Below are positions 36,000 through 48,195 of a stretch of DNA of 64,000 nt, one piece after another; positions within the stretch are counted from its first letter, which is position 1; each line of letters opens with the position of its first letter. The DNA is from Loxodes magnus (Eukaryota > Ciliophora > Karyorelictea > Loxodida > Loxodidae), in NCBI GenBank assembly GCA_946699065.1, contig CAMPDV010001777.1, forward strand, positions 1-64,000, given 5' to 3'. The translations under genes and the position numbers were made by a program. The notes under the pieces were generated by a model. It had not been told where the DNA came from, did no database searches, and saw nothing but the letters and a program-made list of their open reading frames with translations.

Positions 36000-38270
36000 A
36001 AAGATTCAAGATAGTCAATTTTGAATGACGATATCGAAATTCTTAGAAGTAAAAACATTTTAGAAGGAATTTTAAGCTTAAAAAGTTAAAATTAAAATAA
36101 ATATTAAAAAATTAAGCTCAGTTTTTGATCCTATGTAACAAAATTTTTCTAAATTTTTGGCTCCACATAGTTTTTTAATTGTACTTTTTGATGTTAGTTT
36201 ACTCAATAATATTTCTAAAGAATTTTTGTTCTAATTTTTTTCAGATTTATGGTATAATTCTTAATAATTATAACTGATAATTTTAGGCATATTATAAAAC
36301 TTTATCTTTATTTTACAGGATTGTATAAAATTCTGGTATTATTCCTGTATTTTTCAGCTTTTAATTATTATTAAGATATCTAAGAAAGTAAATTTCAAAT
36401 ATTCTTTTTTAAACTGAAATCAGCAAAACTTAAATTAACTAATTTTCTATGTTTAAGTTTTTCTATTAAAAGTCAATTTTATTTTTTTAATATTTTTTTC
36501 ATTAATTATAAATAAATATTAATATAAATTTTTACATCAAAAATATAACTAAAACTTAAAAAGCATTTTCTTTATTAGTTATCTTTTATAGTCTAATACT
36601 TCTTTATATAATTAGTATACTTATCAAATATTTATAGCAACTTAAATAAAACTTATATGCTTTTTATAGTCAAAAAAATCAATTTATTATCTGTTTTCTA
36701 TAATTTTCTTATTTTTATGATGATTATAAAAAATAAAATTCAAATTTTTTAATACTCTTTTTATTTCCATTTTAATATCCATTTTATTATAAACTATTTT
36801 TTTAAATTTAATTTTCATTTATTTTAATTCAAGCAATTATAATATTTTAATATATTTCTTAAGAAAAAGTAATTTAAAAAATAAATAAATATTGAAGCAT
36901 CAATTAATACTTTTGCTAATAAAAAATGTTATACATTTTTAATGCAATTTTTATGTTACAATCTTTTATTTTCAGGACCCTTAAAATTATATTGATTTTT
37001 TTAAGTTAAATTTACATCCAATTGAAATTAACTTTTTTTTAAGCGTTTTAGTATTTTATTATTTTCGTTATTGTATTTTTCTAATCAATTATAGGTATTA
37101 AATTTTTAATTTAATTAATGCTTATTTAATTCTTATCAATCTTTACTTCTTAGAGTTAATTAATTTACCAGCAATTTTAACTAAAATTTTGATTAATTAA
37201 AAAAAGTTTATTTAAAAGAAATTCCTTCAAAAATATATTAGTTTATATAAAATTATATAACTTTTTGCTTTCAAATATCTTTTCTCATCTATTTTACTTT
37301 TCATTTAGCTTATTATATATACATATGTTACTACAGACTAATTTGAAAATTTAGTTTATAATAATTATAACTCTTTAAATATAGAATAAACTTTTTGAAA
37401 TATAGTTTAATTTTTCTATTTTTAATAATCTTAAACATATTCTTAAAGTTATATAAAGAAATTTATTTACTTAATAGCAGTTTGTAAAAACCATATTTGA
37501 TATGTAATTTTTAGCTATTTTATTATTTATATACTTTTATTTCTGATATTTTTTCATTAGTCAGCATGAAAATTATTATATTTGAAAAACTTGTCTTATT
37601 TCTTTTTTAAATTACTCTAAAACAAATGAATCTTAGAAATAAATTATAAAGAAAATTTTAGAATCTAGAATAAAATCAGATTTTAAAAATACAAATACAA
37701 GGAAAATATTTAGTTCTTTGTCTCTTTTTGGTTGCGTATAAAATTTAAAAATATCATTTCTAAAGTTTTAAATGAAAAGCTCTTTTCAATAGTGCTTCTA
37801 AAAATTTTATTATTAGAAGTAAAAAATGTATTTATTAAGTGAAACTACAGTAAAAAGAGTAACAATAATTTAAATTATTAAAGCATTATTATATATTTTA
37901 AATGTATTATGTTGCTTTATTCTTTTTTTATAATTATATTGTTTTTAGTAAAAATAAACTTTCTCTAATTTATGAGTATTAACTATAAATTATTAATATC
38001 TAAATACAATTATTTTAAAGTATTCTGATAGTATTTATAATTTATTAATTATTTATCATCTATTAAGTTTAGATTTATTCTTAACTAAATTATCATTATT
38101 ACCACATTATATTGCAATTATAATCATCATATCAAATCATTATGCTCTTATTATCGTCATTTCATTATCTTATAGAAAAAACTTTATAGCATTTTATAAG
38201 CTAATTTATGTTTTATAAAGAAAGATTAAAAACATAGTAACATAGTTAGTCTAGTAAAAAAGAACTTAGC
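36000..38270. other. No recognisable gene
   Basis: Very AT-rich DNA with no recognisable domain, element end or RNA gene. Confidence 0.5.
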
Positions 38271-38287
38271 TAACTTAGTTCGGCAAT

Positions 38288-38505
38288 ATGATGAAGTTAA
38301 TAGTGTGAAATGTGTTCGGGTAAAATGATTGCGAGGATCGAAAAGTCTGGGATAAATAAATCGTACAACTTTAATTTTAAGGTGATAATTCGAAGCGTTA
38401 AGTTAAATTTGAATTAAGCTACAAGATTTAAGATAAGACTTGAAAACTACCAAACCTTGTATCTGTATTTTCCTAAACTAAAGGACTCCTTAGGATTTAA
38501 TAATC
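38288..38505 (+). CDS. Small unidentified ORF island
   Basis: A GC-richer patch in AT-rich surroundings. From ATG 38288 one frame reads MMKLIVWNVFGQNDCEDRK, then VQLQFQGDNSKRQVKFELSY and DKTWKLPNL, using TGA as Trp twice. A second frame also looks protein-like (MIARIEKSGINKSYNFNFKV), so the true frame is uncertain. It is comparable in size to the inserts at 33.0 and 34.1 kb. Family unknown. Confidence 0.4.
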
Positions 38506-38559
38506 AACCATCCTTTTTTTTAATATTAGCTTATTAAATGTACCCAGTGCTTTACTCTT

Positions 38560-39885
38560 TTTAGGTTAATTAAATCTTGAAATTAGAGGTTCTTCCTATA
38601 GACTAATATGTTGGTTAAATGTTTAAAAAATAATGAAAAATGGTTTATTTAAATAAAGTTATAAATGATTTCAGAATGTTTTATAATAATATAGCTTTAA
38701 ACATATATATCTGTTATTTATATTTGATTAGAATATATTTTGGTAATGCTTCTATATTCTTATTATTGATTAGTTGTTTAAATAATTCTTTATTATAATA
38801 TCTGCTTTTTCTGTATTTATTATATTTACTATTAGAAATAAGAAAAGTAAAATTAAAAATATTTGAGTATTTTGATTTATATATTAGCTAATCTAGCTTA
38901 TATCTTACTAATAGTTTTATCTATATATGGAAAATAAACTTTTAATTTTTAGACTATATTCTGTAGTGTCTATTTTTAATATTTCTATTTTAATTATTTT
39001 AGTTCTTATGACAATTTTGACTAAAGTTGAAAATTTATAAAATAAATGTTGTTAATTTAAATAATGTAAAAAAGCAAAAGTTTGAAGATAGAATGATGGA
39101 AAAGAATAAGATTTTGTAATAGTTTGATATTAAATAAACTTTAAATATTTAATATTAATTTAAAATAATTTATATTATTTTATTATTAATCACGAGATCA
39201 AATGTACATTTTTTATTAGTCTCTAATTTGCTTTATAGTCTATTATTTTGAAGTGAAAATCTTTAGTTTATTAAATATTTATGGGCTAAAATCCCTTTCG
39301 TTTAAAATTAATTACTACTATAAATACTAATTTATTTTTATTTGTTTTGTGTCCTATTAACCTTCTTCCTATTTCGGATGCTTGAGAAATCTTTCTAAAT
39401 TTTTAATATCATCATATTGTAAAGAGTTTCAAATCTAAATTAAGATACTTAAAATATTCAAGAAACATATTTTAAAACAATTTCTGAAAAATAAATATTA
39501 TACTTAACATAATCAGTTTGCTTAGTATTACCACTTTCTTTTATTTTATCCATTTTTAATTAATCGAATTCTGATTTAATAAGAATCAATCATAATTTTA
39601 TATAATTCCTTCAAATCTATAAAATAACTTGTTCAAAAGCAGAGTTTAAAAAATAATATTATATTGATTATATAACTAAAAATAGTAATTTCTTTTACTA
39701 TAGTTAAATTTATATAATATTTAATTATTTATTTCTTTTATATTAAGTTTATATTACTTTTATTAAGAATATACTTCACCCTTTCTTCTAAAGATCTCCA
39801 ATTTTTATACATTTGTATTTTAAACAATCCTATTTTTTATTTAAATTATCTTTAATAAAACAATATTTAAATATTACCATCTTAT
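38560..39885. other. No recognisable gene
   Basis: Very AT-rich spacer. Nothing recognisable. Confidence 0.45.
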
Positions 39886-39891
39886 GAAAAA

Positions 39892-40670
39892 ATACCTAAT
39901 CTAATTATCTCTTTAAGAATTTACTTAGAAACTTAAGAGGAAAAACGATTCAAGAAATGGACAAAAACCAATAGAAATATGAGGAATCAAGATCTCAACA
40001 GAAGGTATAGGAACCTAAGAGATAGGGAAATCTTAAAATTAAATTGACCAAAAAATTCTAAAATTTACTAGACTGAATACAAAAACTAATCTAAAATATG
40101 AAGAAATAATTACAATTAAGAGTAAAAAATCAGAGAATTAGTGAACATATTGACGACTAAAATAATGAGTTATTAATACTACGTCGTCAGCTAATCTAAA
40201 ATAACTTAGTTTCAGAACAGTCTCTTTATGAGCAATCACAACTGATAGTTTTCAATTAAAAAGACGTGATTATAAAAAGAGACTTAATTAAATTAATCGA
40301 TTAAGTAGAAACTAGAAGGAAAAAATGATATTAATTTACAAAAGAGAACAGACAAATTGGAATGAAAGTGCTTTATGAAACAAATCCAGAAAAATATTCC
40401 AAAAACTGCTGATACTGCTATTTAATTAATCATGTTTTACGGCAATGCTGTTCCTGAAAATAACTTTTTTTGTTAAAAGAATAATTAAGAACATGATAGA
40501 TGATGAACAAACTCTGAATAACTGAAAATAGAGTTTTTAAATAGAAAATTTAATTAAGAAATGAAGAAAATTATGAACAGTAACCTAACTCATATAAAAA
40601 AAGGCTTTCCACTTCAAAAAAATTATAGCAGGTATCTGGTTGAAAGCCTAAAGAAAGCTAAACTTAAATT
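39892..40670 (+). pseudogene. ORF1-type element B, copy 2, with zinc knuckle
   Basis: Aligns with B1 from its first codon, which is ATA here instead of ATG. It keeps the coiled coil (NNELLILRRQLIQNN-like) and the NPEK block. It then has a zinc knuckle absent from B1: CWYCYLINHVLRQC, a good CX2CX4HX4C whose Trp is TGA. About eight in-frame TGA codons occur, fewer of them at obvious Trp sites than in B1, so some may be decay. The end carries CTGG-rich sequence and AAGTATATTATAATTATATTAT. The lost start codon and lack of target-site duplications suggest an old copy. Confidence 0.7.
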
Positions 40671-40715
40671 TTTAAGTATATTATAATTATATTATATTAT
40701 ATTATATTATCAATT
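40671..40715. repeat. ATT/TATAT microsatellite tail of element B2
   Basis: TATTA repeats directly follow the B2 body. They correspond to the ATT tails of B1 and of the 41.1 kb element. Confidence 0.7.
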
Positions 40716-40719
40716 ATAT

Positions 40720-41095
40720 TAAAAATAGAAAGCAAATCTTGTTACAATCGCATAATTTTAAATTATTAAATTTGTATTTATTTTACTAAAAATTAGCTTT
40801 TAGTCTAAAATATTTCTCCAATATACAATAGTCTTTAATTTATATAATTTTAAACTTTTTAAAATTAATAGAGTAATCTATAAATGATTTTAGTAAATAG
40901 ATATTAAAAGCAATAATGGTTATAAAGCTTAAGTTTAATAATTAAATAAATTAGTCTCTAGACTATTATTATAACTAATTTTTTATAAAGCTGCAAATAT
41001 AAAAAATATTGAATAAAAGCAATTTTTATTTAAATATCTTTGTATAGAATTTATTTAAATTCTATTTTACTTAAATTTGAATATTATAATTACTT
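40720..41095. other. No recognisable gene
   Basis: AT-rich spacer between two elements. Nothing recognisable. Confidence 0.45.
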
Positions 41096-41097
41096 AT

Positions 41098-41115
41098 TTA
41101 TAAGTATATCTAGTA
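41098..41115. repeat. Target-site duplication of the intact ORF1 element, left copy
   Basis: TTATAAGTATATCTAGTA is repeated exactly at 41948-41965. The element's A-run and ATG follow immediately. Confidence 0.9.
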
Positions 41116-41947
41116 AAAAAAAATGGCAGAAGGTCTCAGGAAGGGTTTTTTTCCAGCTCCATAGAAAAAGGAAAAAAAACCAGAGACTTCTAATTCTTCT
41201 CCTACCACGTCTTCTTTAATAATATAATAATTTTCTTAGGCTCTTTAACCCCCAAATTTAGAAAAATAAAGATAATCTTAAATTGAATAAGAAATTAAAT
41301 CAACAGAAACTGACTAAAGCAAGCGAGACTTTTTACTCCCATAGCCACGATCAAGCAACTACATGAAAAGTGGTAACTAAAAAATAATGTAGAAATAGAA
41401 AAATGATGAATAGCTAATAATAGAATAACTTATGAAATCTATCCGTAACCTATAAGAAGAAGTTTAAATACTAAAGAAAGAAAACCAAAAATTACTATAG
41501 AAAAGTTAAAACAATGAAGAAAGATTAATGAAACAGGAAATCGAAGTGAAACTTTTGGGAGAAAAAAGAATTTAACCTTAAACTTTAGCTGAAAATAAAA
41601 TGGAACTAGAATACACAAAACCCTTAGAGATAACTCCTCCCAGAAGGATCGTCAAGCTGTGCTACCTGTGCAAATCAAAATTCCACACATACAAGAGATG
41701 CAAGATATATTTGGATAAACAGAGAAGAAACAGTGAAGAGATTTGGAGAGAACTTTCAAGAATTTATGTAGACAAGGATGGAAGAATATTTAGAAGGAGG
41801 CTTTTTCAAGGGAGTGCCAGAACTCCAAAAAAACTGGGAGTCCCGAACTTTTATTTTAAACCTCAAGGAACGAACTCTGGAGGTATGTATTGAAGGGGTT
41901 TAAAATCCCCGGAGATACGAACATTTTAATTTAGTATATTATTATTA
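41116..41947 (+). mobile_element. Complete ORF1-only retroelement
   Basis: An ~830-bp unit from an A-run before the ATG to an ATTATTATTA tail, flanked by an 18-bp target-site duplication. It holds only the ORF1-type gene. The 3' untranslated part has a GGGG/CCCC hairpin just after the TGA. At the same place the copy at 22075-23050 has GAGG/CCTC, a compensatory difference. The perfect duplication and open frame mark it as the youngest insertion seen here. Confidence 0.9.
41123..41893 (+). CDS. Intact ORF1-type zinc-knuckle protein
   Basis: 256 codons plus TGA at 41891-41893, with no indel. Gln is mostly TAA/TAG and no TGA is internal. MAEGLRKGFFPAPQKKEKK opens a Pro/Ser/Gln-rich N-terminus. 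Residues ~105-150 form a coiled coil (SIRNLQEEVQILKKENQK). MELEYTKPLEITPP precedes the zinc knuckle CYLCKSKFHTYKRC (CX2CX4HX4C, residues ~181-194). IYVDKDGRIFRRRLFQ then carries the basic motif shared by the family. It resembles the nucleic-acid chaperone ORF1 proteins of LINEs, and the inferred role is binding the element RNA. There is no endonuclease or RT in the element, so movement would need LINE enzymes in trans. The ATG lies only 8 bases from the insertion boundary. Confidence 0.9.
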
Positions 41948-41965
41948 TTATAAGTATATCTAGTA
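41948..41965. repeat. Target-site duplication of the intact ORF1 element, right copy
   Basis: Exact repeat of the 18 bases at 41098-41115. Its first bases overlap the ATT tail, so the true duplication may be 15-18 bp. Confidence 0.9.
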
Positions 41966-41969
41966 TTGT

Positions 41970-43470
41970 AAAAATTATACTTAATTATCCGTTATAAATA
42001 AATTTGAAGTCTTATTTTTATAAATTTAAATTAAGGCTTTTCACTTATTTAAATTAAAGATTTAAATAATTTGTTCTATTATTTATTTTGCTTTGCAATT
42101 TTATTTCCTTTAATGATGATTTTAAAGTTCTCTAATTTTTAAATAAATTTAAAAAATATAAATTGTTTATTTTTAACATACGTAACCTAATCTCCATTAA
42201 CTATCTGTTTATAATTTTTAATGATGATTTTACAAATTAAAATTCCTATAATTTAGAGATTTTGTAAATGTTTAATAATTTTAAATGTAGAATATAAATT
42301 AGTGTCTAAAATATAACTAATTTTGATTTAATTAATTTAAAATAAGTATATAATATTTTATACTTATCTAAAATACCTAAATTATTTTCAATCTACAACA
42401 GTTTATATAATTTATTCTCATTTAATGAAATAAGATATTTGACTAAGCCAATTCAATATTAAAAATTATTTAGATTTGGGTGTAGTTCATAAATATATCT
42501 AAACATTTACTTCAGCTTAGTGTTTTTCTTTAAATAAATCTAAATTTATGTAAATGTTTATAAATTTGAACTTTTAAAGATTTTATGACATCACTTCTTA
42601 AATATTCTATGACAGTAAAATTTAAAATTTTAGTCTCTTTAAATTTTAAACCTTATTTACTATTATAGAGAATATTAACTTACAAAAGTAAGATAATTAA
42701 TAATATTTCAATATTTTTACTTTTCCTACTTTAAATAAAACAGATTAAAAAGTAAAATGGATTAAGTAATTAAATAGCGTAATAGCATAATATACAGATG
42801 AATATCACTAAAAACTTTCATATAAATCAATAAATATTTACTAGCTAAATTTTATTAGGTATTTATTTAATTATAATCCTTTTATATACATTAATGCTAC
42901 TTAACTATCTATTTTTATCAAATCTATAGATTTTTTCAACTAAATTCAGTATTAATCAAATAAGAAAATTATATGTATACTTTAAAACGAATGCTTCATT
43001 TTATTTTTATAATCACCCTATTATGGATGTTTATTACAAATTAAATAATTATACAAATATTAAATAATCGCTAAAATAATCCAAATGTAAACATTTTATA
43101 AAATTAGAAAGAAAATGCTTCAGAACCATCTATAATTAATCTGAATTATCACTTACAAATATAACTATTAATATCCTACTTATAAAGTAAATAGCAATAA
43201 CTAAACGCATCCAAACAAAAAGTTAATTAATTAGTTAAAATTTAATTAGAAATATTTTAAGCTTCTTTAGAACTAATGCTTATTAGAAAAAATAAATACT
43301 TATAGTAATTCAAAATTTAGGCAGATGTTTCAAAATTGTTTAATTATATTTTATTTATAATCTTAAATAAATTCAGGTAACGCCATTTTCTTTTTTTCAA
43401 GAACCAATCAAATCTTATTTAAATTTAAAATTAAGCCTCAATTTAAAATAAACAGTAAAAATAAGTTTCA
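41970..43470. other. No recognisable gene
   Basis: Very AT-rich spacer. Nothing recognisable. Confidence 0.45.
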
Positions 43471-43479
43471 AATAGTCAG

Positions 43480-43830
43480 AAAATTCAAGTTAAATAAAGG
43501 AATGGGAATAAGAGTTCAAAAGAAGAATAAAATGCTACGTGTACAGTAAACGGTTCTGATGAAATAATGTAACTAAATAAAAGCATTTTGAGAAAAAAAA
43601 GATATTTATAAAATTTTATTAAGAATATATCCAACATAAAGCGGTAGATCTATAAAAAAAAATTATATAATTCAAATTTTAATCCTTGGAAAAAGAATAT
43701 CTATGATCTCTACAAGCAGAACATTAAAAGATGGGGCGATAATGAAATGCTACACTGCCTACCTAAGCCTAGTAGGATTTTTAACCAAATAAATGGAGAC
43801 AAGCTGATAGAATAGATCAGATAATTATCT
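43480..43830 (+). pseudogene. ORF1-like relic beside the LINE 3' end
   Basis: A plus-strand frame contains IKCYVYSKRFWW, which could be a zinc knuckle that lost its second Cys and His. IFIKFYQEYIQHKAVDL follows. Another frame then reads NPWKKNIYDLYKQNIKRWGD, LHCLPKPSRIFNQ and NGDKLIEQI. It is a weak match to the ORF1-type family and clearly broken. Confidence 0.4.
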
Positions 43831-45542
43831 ACTAACATTTTTTTTAAAATCCTTTAACTTTTTTTATTTGATATCTGTTCCAATGTCAGGAATTTTTTAA
43901 GTAGTTTTTCCTATTCTTAAATCCTTTCGAGAGCTAATCTGAGTATTTTTTCTGCTCTTTCTTTACATTTAAAAGACTAAATTTCTCTTTCATATTAATA
44001 ATTCTTATTTAAATTTACTAAAAATGTCTATACTATATTATTTATAGTAATAAAAAAGTTTGAATTTTGGAACTCTTTCTCAACTTTTCTACTCTTGTAT
44101 TAAATTTAATTCTAAATCATTTTTTACAGTTAATGTGTTGATTTATTTCCCTTTTTTTAAATAGAAGTTCTTTTTCAAGCTAATCTTTTTACTCAATGAT
44201 TTCTATTCTTCTTCTGAGCAGTTTTTTATGAAAAATCTTGATTCTAAGGTCAATTTTTTTGAGCTACTGAATACTTATAAAGTTCTCATTTAAATATTTT
44301 TGGTTATAGGTTAAGAGATTTAATAAATCATAATTTTTAAAGTCTTTAAATTCTTCAATTAACTCTTTCAAGACCTCACATGTTGGAATATGTCTAAAAG
44401 TATCAAGGTCTCCGCAAGAACATGTTTCAAAGCTTTAAATGTTATAATACCTTTACAGTAAATCATATTAGAAGTTATAGGAAAATGTTATAAGCTTATA
44501 AATCGATACAATTTCTCTTACCATATAAGATTAGAGCAAGTGTAGATTGGGAATTATGAGGTGTTATTGTCAATTTAATTTACATATAAGTATGCTGTAG
44601 GCATTAAGTTCATTCTTATTATTGAATCTAAACAAAATGTTTGTCTTATTTTATTTCAAACTACTCGTAGGAATTCTTTGCTTTCTTTAACATCCAAATA
44701 ATCAAATTAAAAATGCAGGGAAAGTTTCTATAATTTTTTTAAATAATTAAGATTACTATTTTTTGTTTTATTATAGAGAAAAGCTATATCAGACTTAGGA
44801 TTTGTTTCTTTTTCTTCAAGTAATTTGAGATAAAATTTAAAGTATCTCATGGATATATAATATTCAAATGGATGTCAATTCAAATCTATGAAGCAAAATT
44901 CGTTAAAAGAGGATCTAGGACTCTTAAATGCATATCTTGATACTTTTCTCTGACTAATATTTATATCTTTTTTGATTTTCTTTATTTCTTTTAGAATAGC
45001 TCATGGTATTATTTCCGATCCATATTCAACTTTCGATAATATAAAAGATTGAAAGATTTATTTAAAATTTTAAGGCGAAATATTTCTATATTTTGCAAGT
45101 TATAGCAAAGTTCCATTCACACACTTTCTATACTTTCGGCAAATTTCATAAAAATGAATTTTGTAATTTATAGTTCATTAAAATTAAATCCTAAATATGT
45201 AACATTTTTGACTTTTTTATAATGTTATTATTCAAAGTAATATTAAAATTGTAATCATTCTATTTTTAATTCTTCTTAAGAAAACATATATATTCACATT
45301 TTTCTGTATTAATTGATAGTTATACTCAACTAAACACTTTTTAAACACCTTTTATTAAAGAATTCATATTATCTTCATTTAAATCAATAACAAATCTTTA
45401 GCCCATGCTTTAGTTACAAAATAACAGTTCAAAATTTTAAATATAATCTAATACCAATATCATAGAAAATTATAGCAAGTACTGGTCCATGTGAACTTCT
45501 TTAGAATACACCATTGTTATATTATATATATTAATTTTTAAT

Positions 45543-46045
45543 ACCGCCATAGTTGTTCGAAGGTGAACAACAAGGTCATCTTCATCAGAGGTTGGGGAAG
45601 TTAAGTACCCATAATCGACTTTATGTCTTCCTCTGCTTTGGTTTGGTCTCGAGAAATAAGATTCTTAGACCTTCGACGTTGGCTTGACTTGGTTTCGTTT
45701 ATTTTTAATACTGGAACTAAAAAGAAATAATATTGCGAGCTTCATCAGAGGTGGGGAATTTAAGTACCCATAATTGACACATATCGTCCTCTGCTTTGGT
45801 GATGCAATGAGACATAATCCTGCCATGTCCTTGGACCTCCAGCAAGTATTAAAGATTACGAGTATTCTAAAATTATATCAGTATTGAACATTTTTATCAG
45901 TACTGAATAATTATACCAGTATTGAACAAGGTCCACCAGTATCTGATAATTTTATCAGTAATAAACATTCTTGTCAGTATGAAACATTTTTTTTTAAAGA
46001 GCTGCGCACCAACGAGAGTGCTACGCGCTCTATAATCAAATTTAT
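45543..46045 (-). mobile_element. SINE-like dimeric repeat, copy 3, inside the LINE RT
   Basis: About 503 bp starting ACCGCCATAGTTG on the plus strand and ending at the TTTATTTA beyond the head hairpin (45998-46031). It is nearly identical to the copy at 24620-25131 read in reverse. It interrupts the RT between its palm motifs, so it is younger than the LINE. Flanks are microsatellite-like (TTATATTATATATATTAA) and no target-site duplication could be defined. Confidence 0.85.
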
Positions 46046-47853
46046 TTATAACATTCTTGATAATTTTCCATCTGATAGAAATATAACATCTAGATCTTTA
46101 TGAAATTATTTAATATTATTTATTAGTGCTAAAGGTATTTTAATTCTTCTTAAATGATCAAAAAATAGACGTCTATCAATATTATCAAGCATCTTTTCAA
46201 CATCAATAAGAGTAGAGAGCTAATGCTTCTTCTTTCCTAATCTTCTATACAAATCATTAATTGATTATAAGGTTCATATTTAGTGCAAAGTTTATCTTCT
46301 CTTCAGAAATCCCTAATTGTGAAGGATGTATAATCTTTCATTATTCAATATATTCATATAATCTTTAAGTAAGCTTTTTATCATATATTTTAAGGATGAT
46401 GTTTATAAGTAAAAAAATTCTCCAATTTCTTCAATCACTTTTTGATCCCTTTTTGTAAATAGGAGGATTATTATTTGCTTAAGTTCATTCGGATTTTTTT
46501 GATTTCTTAGCATGTTATTTATAAATTTCAAAAGCACAAAATAAAAATCTTTATTAACATATTTACCGAGTTCTATTTTAATGCCATCAGCTCCATTTTA
46601 TTTGTTATTTCCTAATTTCTTTATAATTGTTCAAATTTCATTTAAATGAAATAGATCGAACTCTTGTCTATATATAGGTACCTGCTCTTATAAGAAATCA
46701 CAATTTCTATAAATATTATCAATTTTTTAATTACACTTTCATATTTCTTCCTCATCAATGTTTTTGTGCTTATTAAGAACATTATTTTCCTAATTGTATA
46801 TGAAATTTGAAAACCCTTCTGAATCCAAATACATATTATTTCTCTTTCTTGGATTCAAAAACTTTTTGTTTACTTAAATATTTTAGTAGGAGATTCATTC
46901 ATTTATTCTCTATTTTTTTGGCTTATTTTCACTTGTATTTCCAGTAATTACTTTTTATCTTTTAATAAGCCAACTTCAAAACTATCTAGTTTACCCTTCC
47001 TTATTATTCTAAAGCTTGCTGATAAGCTATTTTTGCTTATTTTGCTGCGTTAAAACTCTTAATAATATTTATTGGAAGTAAATTAAAGTTATTATTCTAT
47101 GTAACTTATCCTAAGATTTAATCTGCATTATTAATGAGTAAATGTCTTATAAAATAGTATTATTAATCTATATTATTTTAATCAATTATATCAAAATTAA
47201 TCAAGCATCATTCAAATAAGACTTTATATTTAGATCTAATTTCTAAATTTTAAAGTTTATTAATCTTAAAATTTATTCTAGGAGTTAGAATTGGTACGTT
47301 TCTATTAATATTTTAGATAAGTAAGTTAAACAGTATAGAAAAGTGATCTGTATCAAGTCAAGTGTTATGTAAAATTTAAAATAGTGTAATCTAATTAATG
47401 TTAATATGATAATTGACTATATCATAATCTTTGCAATAAATTTTATGGTTTACTCTACTTCTAAAAACAACAAATCATGTAGCATTAACTATTTATAAAT
47501 CATATTCTTTAATAAAATTATTTAATCTTTAAGCGTTATTTTATTAATTTTATGAATTATTACTCCCATACTCTTACAAAAGAGCATAAAAGTCTCCCAA
47601 TAGCATAAGGGCTTAATCTCCTACTTCATTAAGGATATGTTCTAAGTTTTAATATGATTAGTCTTTGACAGATAAAGTTTTTTCCTCTGTTGGCAAATAA
47701 TATGTTGCTAAATAAATGTTATTAACTTTAATTACTAAGAAACGACTATTTTAATCGCCAAAGTCAATTTCAATTTGTCTCTAATCAAGTTCTTCTTTAA
47801 CAATAAAGCAAACTCTGCTGATCTTTAGGATTATTCACAACTTTTAAAATATT

Positions 47854-47870
47854 TTCTATATCCTTAAATT
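47854..47870. repeat. Target-site duplication of element D2, left copy
   Basis: TTCTATATCCTTAAATT is repeated exactly at 48179-48195. Confidence 0.9.
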
Positions 47871-48178
47871 AATTAATTTTAGCTTAAAGAGTTTTGGACT
47901 GCAACTTCTTGTAGTTTAACGACCCCAACACTCCCTTCATGGGATAATGGGGATATCCTGTTGCTTTCGAAATGCAGCGGCCAGGGAGTTCCATCGCTAT
48001 GGGCAGCCAGGCTTCAAGCCCCTACCAGAAGTGGATAATCAAAAGGAAGGCGTTCCCTTGCAAAGGTTGACTTTGATCAGGGACTTTCTCAGCGACAGGA
48101 AAGGAACTTGTTCCTAGCCATAAATCCAGAAAGTATGATTCAGAAGGTCAATCTCAGCTCCCACCATCTTTTTAATTA
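47871..48178 (-). mobile_element. Small ORF element D, copy 2, inside the LINE endonuclease
   Basis: A 308-bp GC-rich insert with perfect 17-bp target-site duplications. Its minus-strand ORF starts at ATG 48167, 11 bases inside the boundary: MVGAEIDLLNHTFWIYGQE, FLSLRKSLIKVNLCKGTPS, GRGLKPGCPQRWNSLAAAF, PIIPWRECWGRQ, SPKLFKLKLI. Trp comes from TGG and TGA. No TGA stop lies before the AATTAATT tail. It aligns with copy D1 at 34065. Removing the insert and one repeat joins KFKDIENILKVV of the LINE. It is the shortest mobile unit here, and its protein family is unknown. Confidence 0.85.
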
Positions 48179-48195
48179 TTCTATATCCTTAAATT
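48179..48195. repeat. Target-site duplication of element D2, right copy
   Basis: Exact repeat of the 17 bases at 47854-47870. Confidence 0.9.

Noticed and set aside
40680..40715. TATTA repeat as a telomeric or satellite sequence
   Set aside because: It directly follows an element body like the other ATT tails, and no C4A4-type ciliate telomere repeat is present.
39870..40720. Target-site duplication for element B2
   Set aside because: ATATTACCATCTT upstream and ATATTATCAATTA downstream match only partly and in AT-rich context.
45480..46080. Target-site duplication around the SINE-like copy in the LINE RT
   Set aside because: Both flanks are low-complexity TA-rich sequence, so any short match is not meaningful.
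47900..48165. rRNA origin of the GC-rich block
   Set aside because: Unlike the 9.3 and 51.3 kb blocks it contains no conserved rRNA core word. It matches element D1 instead and has its own target-site duplications.
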